Source: Deltaproteobacteria bacterium YD0425bin51 (lineage in GTDB: Bacteria; Desulfobacterota; Desulfobacteria; Desulfobacterales; YD0425bin51). Taken from it: 64,000 nt of DNA. The DNA lies in assembly GCA_002753225.1 (NCBI GenBank), contig PDZS01000008.1:1-64000 (forward strand), in the 5' to 3' direction. The notes beneath the pieces are model-generated. The model made no database searches and was not told where the DNA came from. It was given only the letters and a program-made list of their open reading frames with translations. Below, piece after piece: positions 27,841-35,882 of this stretch. Both the position numbers and the translations under genes were made by a program. How positions within the stretch are numbered: the stretch's first letter is position 1; each line of letters starts with the position of its first letter.

Positions 27841-29175
27841 TTATCTCCCTTTCCATTTAGCCCATGTTAAAGAGAGGAAATATCCTTTTAATGAACTTTC
27901 AATTTCTTTTGCAGGTTTTAAACTATCTATTATTTTGTGAAACTCTTTTGATTCTTTTATATAATTGTCCATACGATCCAAGTAAAATTTTCTTAAAGCT
28001 GTAAGCACTTTTATTGTCTGAACCTGTTCTTGTAGAATTGATGCATCTTTTTCTGCTTCTGAGTACCAATCCATAATTTTTCGTGGTATATCAAAAGGAG
28101 TTAACACGCATTTAGGATCATATAAGGTTATTAAATCTATTGCTCCTGAAGGTATACTAGTTCCCCAGTTCAAATAATTTTTAAAAACTGATTTTATTGA
28201 ATTATTAGATAATAGTAATTGATTATTTAAAAGGATTTCATTTACTTTTAGTACATTTCCCTGAGCTATAAGATGCATTTCTTTCCATTTATCCGCAAGA
28301 GCCTGAATTTTGTTAGCATTATAAATTGACAAATCTGTAGGTAATCCTAAGAAAATAACTTCAGCTTTTAGATTTGGATTTTTTTGTTTTTCAGCATCAA
28401 TTGACGACTTAAGATTATAAATAGCTGTTTTAAGGCTTTCTTCATAAAATTTTGCCCCTTGATAATCCTTATTACTTAATTTTTTTTCAATTATATTAAA
28501 AATTTTTTGTACATCATCAAGACGGTTTCTTATGCTAAAATTCTCTTCTCCATTTACGTTTATGTTTGCTGATTGATACCAAACTCCTTCTTCTGACGCT
28601 ATAATAAAATAAAAAGTGTTTTCACCTTTATTTGTTTCATCTTCTTCTTTTTTTCCTGCTGGAGTAACCCTAACATAATGCCAGCTTGATTCAGAGGTTA
28701 CTTTAAAATAAATTTTAGAAAAACCGCTTGATGGAATTTCTATTTGAGCTTCATTTTCCATATTCATTGTGTTTTTAAGCATGTTTATTTTTACTGAGTC
28801 ATCAGATTTAAAAATTGATCTTTCTTTTGCCAATATCCATGTCCCTCTGAATTGTCCAGAATTAATCAGGAATGACATTCCATTTTCCCCTTCAGATGTT
28901 ATTTCAGTATTTTTACCTATATTTGCATACTTTTGAGGAAACATACAAAAATCTCTTCTTCCTCCCATTAGTAATGCTTTTACAATAATTTTTTCTCCGG
29001 GCCTTACCTTGATTTCTTCAGAAGGATTATATGTTTTGTTATTTATATTTAATACAATAAATGGTTTTCGAGGAGGTTCAAAAGCATATAAATAATTTAT
29101 ATATGTTATGAATAAAAATAAGATTAAAGAATAAATTGCGATTTTTTTTAAAATTTTTCTACGACTTAATTTCAT
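27841..29175 (-). CDS. Exported or membrane-anchored protein of unknown function
   Basis: A 444-residue protein with a basic N-terminus and a hydrophobic segment (about 13-31) that could be a signal peptide or anchor. Residues 35-220 look beta-rich, with PGEKIIVKALLMGG (58-71) and repeated Trp/Tyr-containing strands. Residues 220-430 are helical and charged, including a likely coiled coil. I recognise no family. It lies between the two 156-residue copies, convergent with copy 1 and divergent from copy 2, so a functional link (for example export or assembly of those proteins) is possible but untested. Confidence 0.75.
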   Translation of the reverse strand: MKLSRRKILKKIAIYSLILFLFITYINYLYAFEPPRKPFIVLNINNKTYNPSEEIKVRPGEKIIVKALLMGGRRDFCMFPQKYANIGKNTEITSEGENGMSFLINSGQFRGTWILAKERSIFKSDDSVKINMLKNTMNMENEAQIEIPSSGFSKIYFKVTSESSWHYVRVTPAGKKEEDETNKGENTFYFIIASEEGVWYQSANINVNGEENFSIRNRLDDVQKIFNIIEKKLSNKDYQGAKFYEESLKTAIYNLKSSIDAEKQKNPNLKAEVIFLGLPTDLSIYNANKIQALADKWKEMHLIAQGNVLKVNEILLNNQLLLSNNSIKSVFKNYLNWGTSIPSGAIDLITLYDPKCVLTPFDIPRKIMDWYSEAEKDASILQEQVQTIKVLTALRKFYLDRMDNYIKESKEFHKIIDSLKPAKEIESSLKGYFLSLTWAKWKGR

Positions 29176-29225
29176 ATCTTATCCTTTTTTTATTATGTTA
29201 ATGTATGTTAAATAAGTTAACATGT

Positions 29226-29282
29226 TCAACTTTTGTTGACAAATAAAATCATATGTTTTTAAAAAAACGGCAACAAAAGTTG
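29226..29282 (+). promoter_or_regulatory. Paired inverted-repeat sites upstream of sigma-54 promoter, copy 2
   Basis: TCAACTTTTGTTGA (29226-29239) and CAACAAAAGTTG (29271-29282) repeat the CAAY-N4-RTTG design of copy 1, here about 44 bases apart, 12 bases more than in copy 1 or about one helical turn. They lie 68-124 bases before the -24/-12 box and could also affect the divergent gene starting at 29175. Confidence 0.5.
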
Positions 29283-29349
29283 ACAGGTAAATATATGATA
29301 GATTTTATATAAATAATATTTTTTTAATAAAATAAATAAGTTAAAATTT

Positions 29350-29365
29350 TGGCATTCAATTTGCT
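29350..29365 (+). promoter_or_regulatory. Sigma-54 (-24/-12) promoter, copy 2
   Basis: TGGCATTCAATTTGCT, identical to the element at 27211, with the invariant GG and GC correctly spaced. It lies 76 bases before the ATG at 29441. Confidence 0.8.
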
Positions 29366-29440
29366 TATAACTTAAATCAATAATGTTAAAAAAATAATAA
29401 ACTAATAAAAAAATAACAAACAAAATTAAGGAGAAAAATT

Positions 29441-29911
29441 ATGAAAAGATTATTTGTACGTTTAATAGTAGCAGTATCATTAATTATGGTTCCAGTATCA
29501 GCATTAGCTTTACAGTCAATTGATGACAAGGCAATGGAAAATGTATCTGGTCAAGCAGGAGTAAGCATTGGAATTGAAGAAGCAATAGACATTAACTTAA
29601 AAGTTTCCAGTCTATCATTTGCTGGAAGTGATTTAGGGATGTCAATGGAAATGACAGATGTAACAGCAGATGGTATGCATATCAGAGTTGGCGCAACCAC
29701 AAAAGACATGGTTCTTGAAATTAAAAACGTTAATGGCGACACAGTAATTGGCCTTGGTCTTCCACAGACCACAATAGTTGTAGAAAATATTCCTTCAATT
29801 AAAATGGGTTTAGATACAAACGGAACAAAAACAAATCTTGGAACTTTAAATGTAGGAACTACTACTCTTAAACTTAACAGCGGCAAAGTTAACATGAAAG
29901 TTCTCAAATAA
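29441..29911 (+). CDS. Exported 156-residue protein with SGQAGVSI motif, copy 2 (DUF6160-like)
   Basis: It matches copy 1 at 152 of 156 residues by direct comparison; the changes are G to A, A to V, A to N and V to L, all in the second half of the protein or near residues 60-72. The first 150 coding bases are almost unchanged. The direct repeat covers about 620 bases, from the sigma-54 promoter to the terminator, in the same orientation 2.14 kb away. This implies a recent duplication or gene conversion. The signal peptide, motif and ribosome-binding site are the same. Confidence 0.8.
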   Translation: MKRLFVRLIVAVSLIMVPVSALALQSIDDKAMENVSGQAGVSIGIEEAIDINLKVSSLSFAGSDLGMSMEMTDVTADGMHIRVGATTKDMVLEIKNVNGDTVIGLGLPQTTIVVENIPSIKMGLDTNGTKTNLGTLNVGTTTLKLNSGKVNMKVLK

Positions 29912-29941
29912 TAATTAACACACAAATTAACTAACACAAAC

Positions 29942-29971
29942 AATAGGCAGAGTGAGTTCACTCTGCCTATT
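29942..29971 (+). terminator. Bidirectional hairpin terminator after copy 2
   Basis: AATAGGCAGAGTGA pairs with TCACTCTGCCTATT around a two-base loop. It lies between the convergent genes ending at 29911 and 29986. Differences from the copy-1 hairpin are compensatory, which supports selection on the stem. Confidence 0.75.
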
Positions 29972-29985
29972 CTGCTTCTGGCTTA

Positions 29986-31284
29986 TCATTTTTTTTCTTT
30001 AGAAAGAATATCATAAACTTTCATTGCAGAAGAGAAGCTTATATCTCCTGAACATCCGTCTCCTTTAACAGTGTCGCCAACAAAATAAAGCCCAGATATT
30101 GTATCACATTTTATTTCAGGCCTATTTATCCATGACTGCTTTGGAGTCAAAACGGTTCCGTTCATTACAGGTACAAGTGTTTTCTTTTCTTTTAGTACAT
30201 GCGAAAAAAATTTAGGAAATAATTCAGAGATAGTATCCTTCATAGCTTTTTCAGCTTTTTCAACCTCCTCCAAGTCACCATCAAAGCCCCATGGAAGCAT
30301 TATACCCCATGTAGTCAGATATTTACCTTTAGGAGTGAATGTTGTATCATTATTAGATTGGAATCGTGCCCATATAGGGATATCAACTCCGAGAATACTT
30401 CCTCTTATACTTGTAACAGGCTTGTTTAAAATGAAATCAATTGTAAGACTTGAACTGTTTTCAATATTTTCAGAATACTTTACAAAATCCTCTTTGAATA
30501 ATTTTTTATCAATTGTTTCAAATAAAAATGGAAGGGGGGCTGCAAAAACAACCTTTTTGGATTCGTATTTTCCTTTATTAGTTATAACTCCTTTAACTTT
30601 ACCTTTTTCAACCATTATTTCCTTTACTTTTTCACCTAAATTAATTTGTCCTCCAAACTTTGAGATATGCTTTTTTAACTTTGAGAAAATTTGATTTGAA
30701 CCATTTTTGGGTTCACCTACACCTACACCAGCTGCTAATGCTCTTTGTAAAAATTTTATTACTTCACCTGCACTTACTTTGCGTGGGTCTGGGCACATGA
30801 CAGTAAATCCAAAAAAAGGAAGAAAATTTTCAACTTCTTCATTCTGTAAGCCTGTTCTATAAAATTCCCATAAGGTTTTGTCATACCAGTTCATAGGGTC
30901 AGACCTTTTAATATTTAATAAAAATATTAAAAGATTGATTCTTCCCCATAAAGAAAACATAGAGGTTGTTAAAAATCCCAGTGGACCATTTGGTCTATTA
31001 TATAGTTTGGATTTAAAAATAAGCTTGGAATCTGAACTTTCTGAGATAAAATCAATTCTATCTCCAAGTTTTTTAAATACTTCATTCGCGATACCTTTTT
31101 CTCTTAATCTGTGGGAATGCGCTCCATATTCACAAGTATAGCCTTCGTCATTAATGTATGAATATGCTCTTCCCCCAATTATAGTTGATGACTCAATAGT
31201 TAATACTTTAAATCCTGCTTTCCCAAGAAGTGCTGATGCACTCATCCCTCCATAACCTGAACCTATTACTATTACGTCAAACAT
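29986..31284 (-). CDS. FAD-dependent oxidoreductase, CrtI/phytoene desaturase-like
   Basis: A 432-residue NAD(P)/FAD-binding amine-oxidase-fold protein with the dinucleotide motif VIGSGYGGMSASALLGKAG (5-23), GGRAYSY, and the C-terminal GLYFVGDTVKGDGCSGDISFSSA FAD motif. The family includes carotenoid desaturases and isomerases and many uncharacterised oxidoreductases. No carotenoid genes are nearby, so the substrate is unknown. AAGGAGAATTT precedes the ATG. It is divergent from the E2-like gene at 31440 and may share regulation. Confidence 0.83.
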   Translation of the reverse strand: MFDVIVIGSGYGGMSASALLGKAGFKVLTIESSTIIGGRAYSYINDEGYTCEYGAHSHRLREKGIANEVFKKLGDRIDFISESSDSKLIFKSKLYNRPNGPLGFLTTSMFSLWGRINLLIFLLNIKRSDPMNWYDKTLWEFYRTGLQNEEVENFLPFFGFTVMCPDPRKVSAGEVIKFLQRALAAGVGVGEPKNGSNQIFSKLKKHISKFGGQINLGEKVKEIMVEKGKVKGVITNKGKYESKKVVFAAPLPFLFETIDKKLFKEDFVKYSENIENSSSLTIDFILNKPVTSIRGSILGVDIPIWARFQSNNDTTFTPKGKYLTTWGIMLPWGFDGDLEEVEKAEKAMKDTISELFPKFFSHVLKEKKTLVPVMNGTVLTPKQSWINRPEIKCDTISGLYFVGDTVKGDGCSGDISFSSAMKVYDILSKEKK

Positions 31285-31439
31285 TTAAAATTCTCCTTAA
31301 TTTTTCCTCATAATATTTTTTTAATTTAAAGTTAAAAATCAAAACTTATTTTTTTCTATCATAAATTATCTTTACATTCCAATAAGTAATTTATAATATC
31401 TGAAATAAATTGTTTTAAAAAAAATATGGAGGTAAATTT

Positions 31440-32264
31440 ATGGCTAAAATGAACACCAGAAGAAAGCTTGCTATTGCAACATGGCGTTCTCCACGTGAAG
31501 GTAATATTTATGGCAAAATTGAACTGGATGCAACCAATGCTCAAGCTTACATTAATTATCACAGGAAAGTTTCAGGTAAAAGAGTAACAATAACTCATCT
31601 TATTGGTAAAGCTATCGCAAAGGCTCTTAAACAAGCTCCTACGCTAAACGGGAGAATTGTTTTTGGTCGATTTATACCTCATAAAACTGTTGATGTAACA
31701 TTTTTAGTATCACTTGAAGGAGGCTCAGATCTAGCTAAAGCTAAAATTATAGATGCTGATAAAAAGTCTACAGTTCAGATTTCAGAAGAATTACAAGAAA
31801 AGTCAATAAAGCTGCATCGTGGACAAGATCAAGAGTTTGAAAAAGCAAAAGGTGTACTCCGTATTCTTCCAACATGGATATTAAGACCAATCATTTGGGT
31901 AACAGGCTTTCTTTCAGGAGGACTTGGGCTTAAAGTAAAAAGTTTGGGACTTGAACCTTTCCCTTTTGGATCATGCATAATAACAAGTCTAGGAATGTTT
32001 GGAATTGATGAAGGCTTTGCTCCACCAACTCCTTTTGCTCGTGTTCCTCTTTATGTATTAGTTGGTTCAATAAGAGATATTCCAGCTGTTGTTAATGGTC
32101 AAATTGTAGTAAGACCATATATAACTTTAAGCGCTACAATAGACCATAGATTTATAGATGGTCATCAACTGACTGTTTTATCAAGCATAATTAAAAATTC
32201 TATCGATAATCCATGGTTATTAGATGGGCTTGAAGGACCTCCTGCTGATTTTTCTTTTTCATAA
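31440..32264 (+). CDS. Stand-alone 2-oxoacid dehydrogenase E2 catalytic domain (acyltransferase)
   Basis: A 274-residue chloramphenicol-acetyltransferase-fold protein with the active-site SATIDHRFIDGHQ motif (DHRxxDG) near 235-247. It covers only the catalytic core. There is no N-terminal lipoyl domain or E3/E1-binding domain, and no E1 or E3 gene is nearby. It may therefore acylate something other than the classical dehydrogenase lipoyl arm. The start ATG has GGAGG eight bases upstream. It lies 11 bases before the ABC ATPase gene and may be co-transcribed with it. Confidence 0.83.
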   Translation: MAKMNTRRKLAIATWRSPREGNIYGKIELDATNAQAYINYHRKVSGKRVTITHLIGKAIAKALKQAPTLNGRIVFGRFIPHKTVDVTFLVSLEGGSDLAKAKIIDADKKSTVQISEELQEKSIKLHRGQDQEFEKAKGVLRILPTWILRPIIWVTGFLSGGLGLKVKSLGLEPFPFGSCIITSLGMFGIDEGFAPPTPFARVPLYVLVGSIRDIPAVVNGQIVVRPYITLSATIDHRFIDGHQLTVLSSIIKNSIDNPWLLDGLEGPPADFSFS

Positions 32265-32275
32265 TAGTATTTAAA

Positions 32276-33049
32276 ATGCTTTTTGAAATAAAAAATTTAA
32301 CTTATTTTTATAATACAAATAATGTACTTAGGAATATTTCCATTGAACTATATCGCAAGAAGGTCTATGGCATTTTAGGACCAAATGGCTGCGGTAAAAC
32401 TACCTTTATTGACCTTCTTGCAAAAATTAGAAAGCCTACACATGGAATTATAAACTACAAAGGAAAAAATCTTTTAAATTATTCTAAAAGAGATTTATCC
32501 AAAGAAATTTCCCTTGTCCCACAAAATTTTTATATAAATTTCCCTTTTAAAGTAAAAGAAATTGTGATGATGGGAAGATATCCTCATATTTCTAGGTTTT
32601 CAACTCATTCAAGACACGATATTGAAATAGTGGAAGAAGTTATGAATAAAACCGGGATATATAAATTTAAAGATAGATTAATTACAGAGCTTAGCGGCGG
32701 AGAAAAGCAAAGGGTAGTTTTTGCAAGGGCATTAGCACAAGATACATCAGTTTTGATTATGGACGAAGGAACTTCAAATCTTGACATAAATTATGCCTTA
32801 AATCTTTTAAATACTGCTACCTGTAATCTAAACGACAAAGATAAAACAATAATATGCGTGTTTCAGGATATAAATATTGCTGCAATGTTTTGTGATGAGT
32901 TAATATTTATGAAACAAGGAGAAATTTTGACAAAAGGATTTACAGATATAGTTTTAACAGATGAAAATATAAGAAAGGTTTTTAATGTGGATGCAAAAGT
33001 CTATTTTGAAAGCTATTCAAATTCAAAGCAGATTGTTTTCAAAAAATAA
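32276..33049 (+). CDS. ABC transporter ATPase, FecE/BtuD type
   Basis: A 257-residue ATPase of the metal-chelate/B12 importer class: Walker A GPNGCGKTT (36-44), Q-loop, signature LSGGEKQR, Walker B VLIMDEG and the H-loop region, here with Gln rather than the usual His in the VFQDIN segment. Its position before the cobalamin riboswitch and a BtuF-like gene suggests a vitamin B12 or cobinamide importer. No BtuC-type permease is encoded beside it or anywhere in the window. The replaced H-loop residue is unusual and may lower ATPase activity. Confidence 0.85.
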   Translation: MLFEIKNLTYFYNTNNVLRNISIELYRKKVYGILGPNGCGKTTFIDLLAKIRKPTHGIINYKGKNLLNYSKRDLSKEISLVPQNFYINFPFKVKEIVMMGRYPHISRFSTHSRHDIEIVEEVMNKTGIYKFKDRLITELSGGEKQRVVFARALAQDTSVLIMDEGTSNLDINYALNLLNTATCNLNDKDKTIICVFQDINIAAMFCDELIFMKQGEILTKGFTDIVLTDENIRKVFNVDAKVYFESYSNSKQIVFKK

Positions 33050-33120
33050 ATTTTGAAATTTTTACCATTTCAATAGCAAGTTGCTACTATTTTTTGTAAA
33101 ATTGGGATTTCTTTTTTATA

Positions 33121-33149
33121 TTGACAAGTGGAGGAGTATAGATTATTTA
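33121..33149 (+). promoter_or_regulatory. Putative sigma-70 promoter for the cobalamin operon
   Basis: TTGACA (33121-33126), a 17-base spacer and TATTTA (33144-33149) lie about 20-50 bases upstream of the riboswitch start. The -35 box is perfect and the -10 box is weak. Confidence 0.45.
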
Positions 33150-33167
33150 GGCATAAAATTAAAATTT

Positions 33168-33380
33168 ATAACCGTCTGGAGCTGTAAAGCTTAATAGGGA
33201 ATCCCGTGTGATCCGGGAGCGGTCCCGCCGCTGTAAACAAGGACAAAATCCAATGAAGCCACTGTGTCATTAAGAATGATATGGGAAGGTTCGGAGAGTA
33301 GGATGATATGTGAGTCAGAAGACCTGCCTGATGGTGCAAAGTAAAATATCACGTTTATACTTTCGAGGATCAAGTGAACC
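33168..33380 (+). ncRNA. Cobalamin riboswitch
   Basis: The leader carries the conserved blocks of the B12 riboswitch in order: TAATAGGGAATCCCGTGTG, the GGAGCGGTCCCGCCGCTGTAA region, GCCACTGTG...TGGGAAGG, and AGTCAGAAGACCTGCCT (33314-33329). A CGAGGAT segment follows. Binding of adenosylcobalamin should favour the terminator hairpin at 33389. The riboswitch controls the btuF-like gene and very likely the following cbi genes. The 5' boundary (about 33165-33171) and the 3' boundary are approximate. Confidence 0.92.
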
Positions 33381-33388
33381 AGGGTGCA

Positions 33389-33423
33389 ATCCTTAGGGCT
33401 TTTAGCTCTAAGGATTTTTTTTT
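33389..33423 (+). terminator. Riboswitch expression-platform terminator
   Basis: ATCCTTAGGGCT (33389-33400) pairs with AGCTCTAAGGAT (33404-33415) around a TTT loop, followed by a run of T to 33423. It is a canonical intrinsic terminator directly after the aptamer, consistent with transcriptional control. Confidence 0.85.
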
Positions 33424-33458
33424 GACCTAAGCATTTATAAAAAGGTATTTTAATTCAG

Positions 33459-34331
33459 ATGCGGAAAAATATTTTATTGATTTTTTTATTGGTATTTTAT
33501 GCAGATAGCTTATTTGCAAATAATATTGTAATTGATGATATGGGTAGAAAAGTTACCGTAGTAAAGCCTTTTAAAAATATTATATCTCTTTATGCAGCTC
33601 ATACTGAAAACTTAATCAATCTTGGAATTGATAAAAAAAAGATTGTTACAGATATTTCTTATCATGATGATATAGAGAAATTCTTAATGGCTGAACCAGA
33701 TTTAGTACTAATTAGACCAATGATAGATCAAGGTTATAAAAATCTCATAAGGAACATAGAAAAAAATGGAATTGTAGTCTTGTCATTTCAACCGAATACT
33801 ATCGCTGAGATGTATGTCTATTTAGAAAATTTAGGTAAACTAACAGGTAAGTTAACTGCTTCATATGAAATGATAAATAAATTCAAAAAAGAGATTGTAA
33901 ACTTAAAGGTTATCACAAATAAAATTAAAAATAAAAAAAGAGTTTATTTTGAGTCAATACATAGCAAAATGAAAACTTTTTCACCTGATTCAATGGCTAT
34001 TTTTGCTCTTGAAACTGCCGGAGGGATAAATATCGCATCTGATGCTGTTTCAGCTCGGGGAACAAACATTGCCGAATATGGAAAAGAAAGAATTTTATCT
34101 CACTCAGATAAAATTGATGTATATATAGCACAAGTTGGAACCATGAATCGTTCAGACATTGCTATTATCAAAAATGAAGCTGGGTTTAAAGCTATCAAAG
34201 CTATTAGAAATAACGAAATTTATTTAATTGATGAAACAATAGTATCACGTCCTACATTAAACTTGATAGAAGGGATAAATAAAATATCTAAAATTCTTTA
34301 TCCAGATATATATGGAATAAAAAAATTATGA
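33459..34331 (+). CDS. btuF: BtuF-like periplasmic binding protein
   Basis: A 290-residue protein with an N-terminal signal peptide (about 1-20, ending FA) and a class III periplasmic-binding fold of the BtuF/FhuD type: opening DMGRKVTV, then PDLVLIRP, the FQPNTIAEMY segment and the long central helix. It probably captures corrinoids in the periplasm. Position directly under a B12 riboswitch supports this. A metal chelate is an alternative ligand. The partner ATPase lies upstream of the riboswitch and no permease is present. AAAGGT lies upstream of the ATG. Confidence 0.83.
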   Translation: MRKNILLIFLLVFYADSLFANNIVIDDMGRKVTVVKPFKNIISLYAAHTENLINLGIDKKKIVTDISYHDDIEKFLMAEPDLVLIRPMIDQGYKNLIRNIEKNGIVVLSFQPNTIAEMYVYLENLGKLTGKLTASYEMINKFKKEIVNLKVITNKIKNKKRVYFESIHSKMKTFSPDSMAIFALETAGGINIASDAVSARGTNIAEYGKERILSHSDKIDVYIAQVGTMNRSDIAIIKNEAGFKAIKAIRNNEIYLIDETIVSRPTLNLIEGINKISKILYPDIYGIKKL

Positions 34332-34482
34332 TAATAAGTGAGCCAGCAGATGGGGTCATATTCCCAAATTTTAAATAATATTCGGCACTATAAGTTCCCT
34401 GCTATTTTTTTAAATTTTTTACGTTATAGATGGTCAACAACAATTAAACAAATAATTGATGAATTTCCTGTATAATCTACAT

Positions 34483-34488
34483 AAGGAG
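34483..34488 (+). promoter_or_regulatory. Shine-Dalgarno site that decides the cbiA start
   Basis: AAGGAG lies eight bases before ATT at 34497. No ATG, GTG or TTG occurs in frame between the stop at 34482-34484 and the CbiA P-loop, so this site points to an AUU start. Confidence 0.65.
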
Positions 34489-34496
34489 TTAAATTT

Positions 34497-35882
34497 ATTA
34501 AAGGATTTATTATTGCGGGAATAAAAAGCGGCTCAGGCAAAACAACAATTACGCTTGGGATACTTGCAGCTCTTTTTAAAAAGGGAATTACAGTTTCGGT
34601 ATTTAAAGTAGGACCTGATTTCATTGATCCAGGGCACCATAGTCATATTATTAAAAAGCCAAGTAGAAACATAGATGGATGGATGCTTTCAAGGGATTAT
34701 AATTACAGATGCTTTGCACTAAATTCTGCAAACTGTGATGTTGCTGTTGTAGAAGGTGTAATGGGTCTTTTTGACGGATATGATGGTAAGAGTGAAGACG
34801 GCTCTACCGCTCAAATTGCTAAATGGCTAAATCTTCCTGTTGTTCTTATTGTTGACGCAAAAAGTATGGCACGGAGCGTTGCAGCAATAATAAAAGGATT
34901 TGAAGAGTTTGATAAGGATTTGAAATTTGCTGGAGTTATTTTTAATAATGTAGCAAGTGAAAGGCATTTAAATTATCTGAAAGATTCGCTTGCAGGCAAT
35001 GTTAATATGCCATTTATAGGTGGTATAGCTTATGATGATAAAATTTCTATTCCAGAAAGACATCTTGGGCTTGTTACATCAGAAGATAACCCATTATCAG
35101 CTGAAACCATAAATAATCTATCGTATATTATTGAAAAAAATATTTTGATAGAAAGGCTTTTAAACATATTGCCAGATATTAATGTCATAACTCCATGCAC
35201 TTTAGACCTAATTAGTCCTAAAGTGCGAATAGGTGTTGCAAAAGATAGGGCTTTTTGTTTTTATTATCAGGATAATATTGATTTTTTAAATCTTTTTGGA
35301 GGAGAAATTGTATATTTTTCACCAATAAGTGACTGCAGTCTTCCTGAAAATTTAGATGGAATTTATTTGGGAGGAGGATATCCAGAACTATTTTTAGAAG
35401 AATTATATAATAATAAATCTTTAATGAATCAAATAAAAGAAAAAAGTAATGAAGGCATCCCTATTTATGCAGAATGTGGAGGATTTATGTATCTTTGTAA
35501 TTCTATTTGTAAAGAAGATGGAAAAGCATATGAAATGGCAGGATGCTTTCCATTTGGTATTAAAATGCTTCCCCGGCTAAAGGCTTTAGGATATAGAGAA
35601 ATAACATTATTAAAAGATACAATAATTGGAAAAAAGGGGAGTAAAATAAGGGGACATGAATTTCATTATTCTGAAATTGTGAAAAATAATGGAGCAGTTG
35701 AAACAGTTTATAATGTATCGACTAAAGCCAATATAAATGATATATTTGAAGGCTATCAAATAAGCCGTACAATAGGTAGCTATATTCATCTCCATTTTGG
35801 AAGCTGCCCGGATTCGGTTAAAACTTTTATTGATTCTTGTATTTTATACAAAAAAGAGATGAGAAAAAATAATGAAACCTGA
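34497..35882 (+). CDS. cbiA: Cobyrinic acid a,c-diamide synthase with probable AUU start
   Basis: A 461-residue ATP- and glutamine-dependent amidase that amidates the a and c side chains of cobyrinic acid. It has the N-terminal P-loop (GIKSGSGKTTITLG, about residues 7-20), DFIDPGHH, and a C-terminal glutaminase domain with ECGGFMYL (nucleophile Cys) and HLHFGSCP. An ATG-only gene call would start at 34683 and lose 62 residues including the P-loop. The only start in frame with the upstream Shine-Dalgarno site is ATT 34497, giving M-KGFIIAG as in homologues. An AUU start is rare (infC is the classical case). The last 11 bases overlap cbiC. Confidence 0.88.
   Translation: MKGFIIAGIKSGSGKTTITLGILAALFKKGITVSVFKVGPDFIDPGHHSHIIKKPSRNIDGWMLSRDYNYRCFALNSANCDVAVVEGVMGLFDGYDGKSEDGSTAQIAKWLNLPVVLIVDAKSMARSVAAIIKGFEEFDKDLKFAGVIFNNVASERHLNYLKDSLAGNVNMPFIGGIAYDDKISIPERHLGLVTSEDNPLSAETINNLSYIIEKNILIERLLNILPDINVITPCTLDLISPKVRIGVAKDRAFCFYYQDNIDFLNLFGGEIVYFSPISDCSLPENLDGIYLGGGYPELFLEELYNNKSLMNQIKEKSNEGIPIYAECGGFMYLCNSICKEDGKAYEMAGCFPFGIKMLPRLKALGYREITLLKDTIIGKKGSKIRGHEFHYSEIVKNNGAVETVYNVSTKANINDIFEGYQISRTIGSYIHLHFGSCPDSVKTFIDSCILYKKEMRKNNET

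Larger units (their letters stand above)
29350..29971 (+). repeat. Direct repeat, second copy of the 27211-27833 segment
   Basis: About 620 bases from the sigma-54 box through the coding region to the terminator are nearly identical to 27211-27833, at a constant offset of 2138-2139 bases. The intervening DNA is a single minus-strand gene. Recombination between the copies would remove or invert nothing but delete 2.14 kb. Confidence 0.85.

Noticed and set aside
27413..27856. Long minus-strand ORFs opposite the 156-residue genes (also at 29551-29961)
   Set aside because: They mirror the duplicated coding regions, so their length follows from the repeat and codon bias of the plus strand; they run through the terminator hairpin and have no ribosome-binding site.
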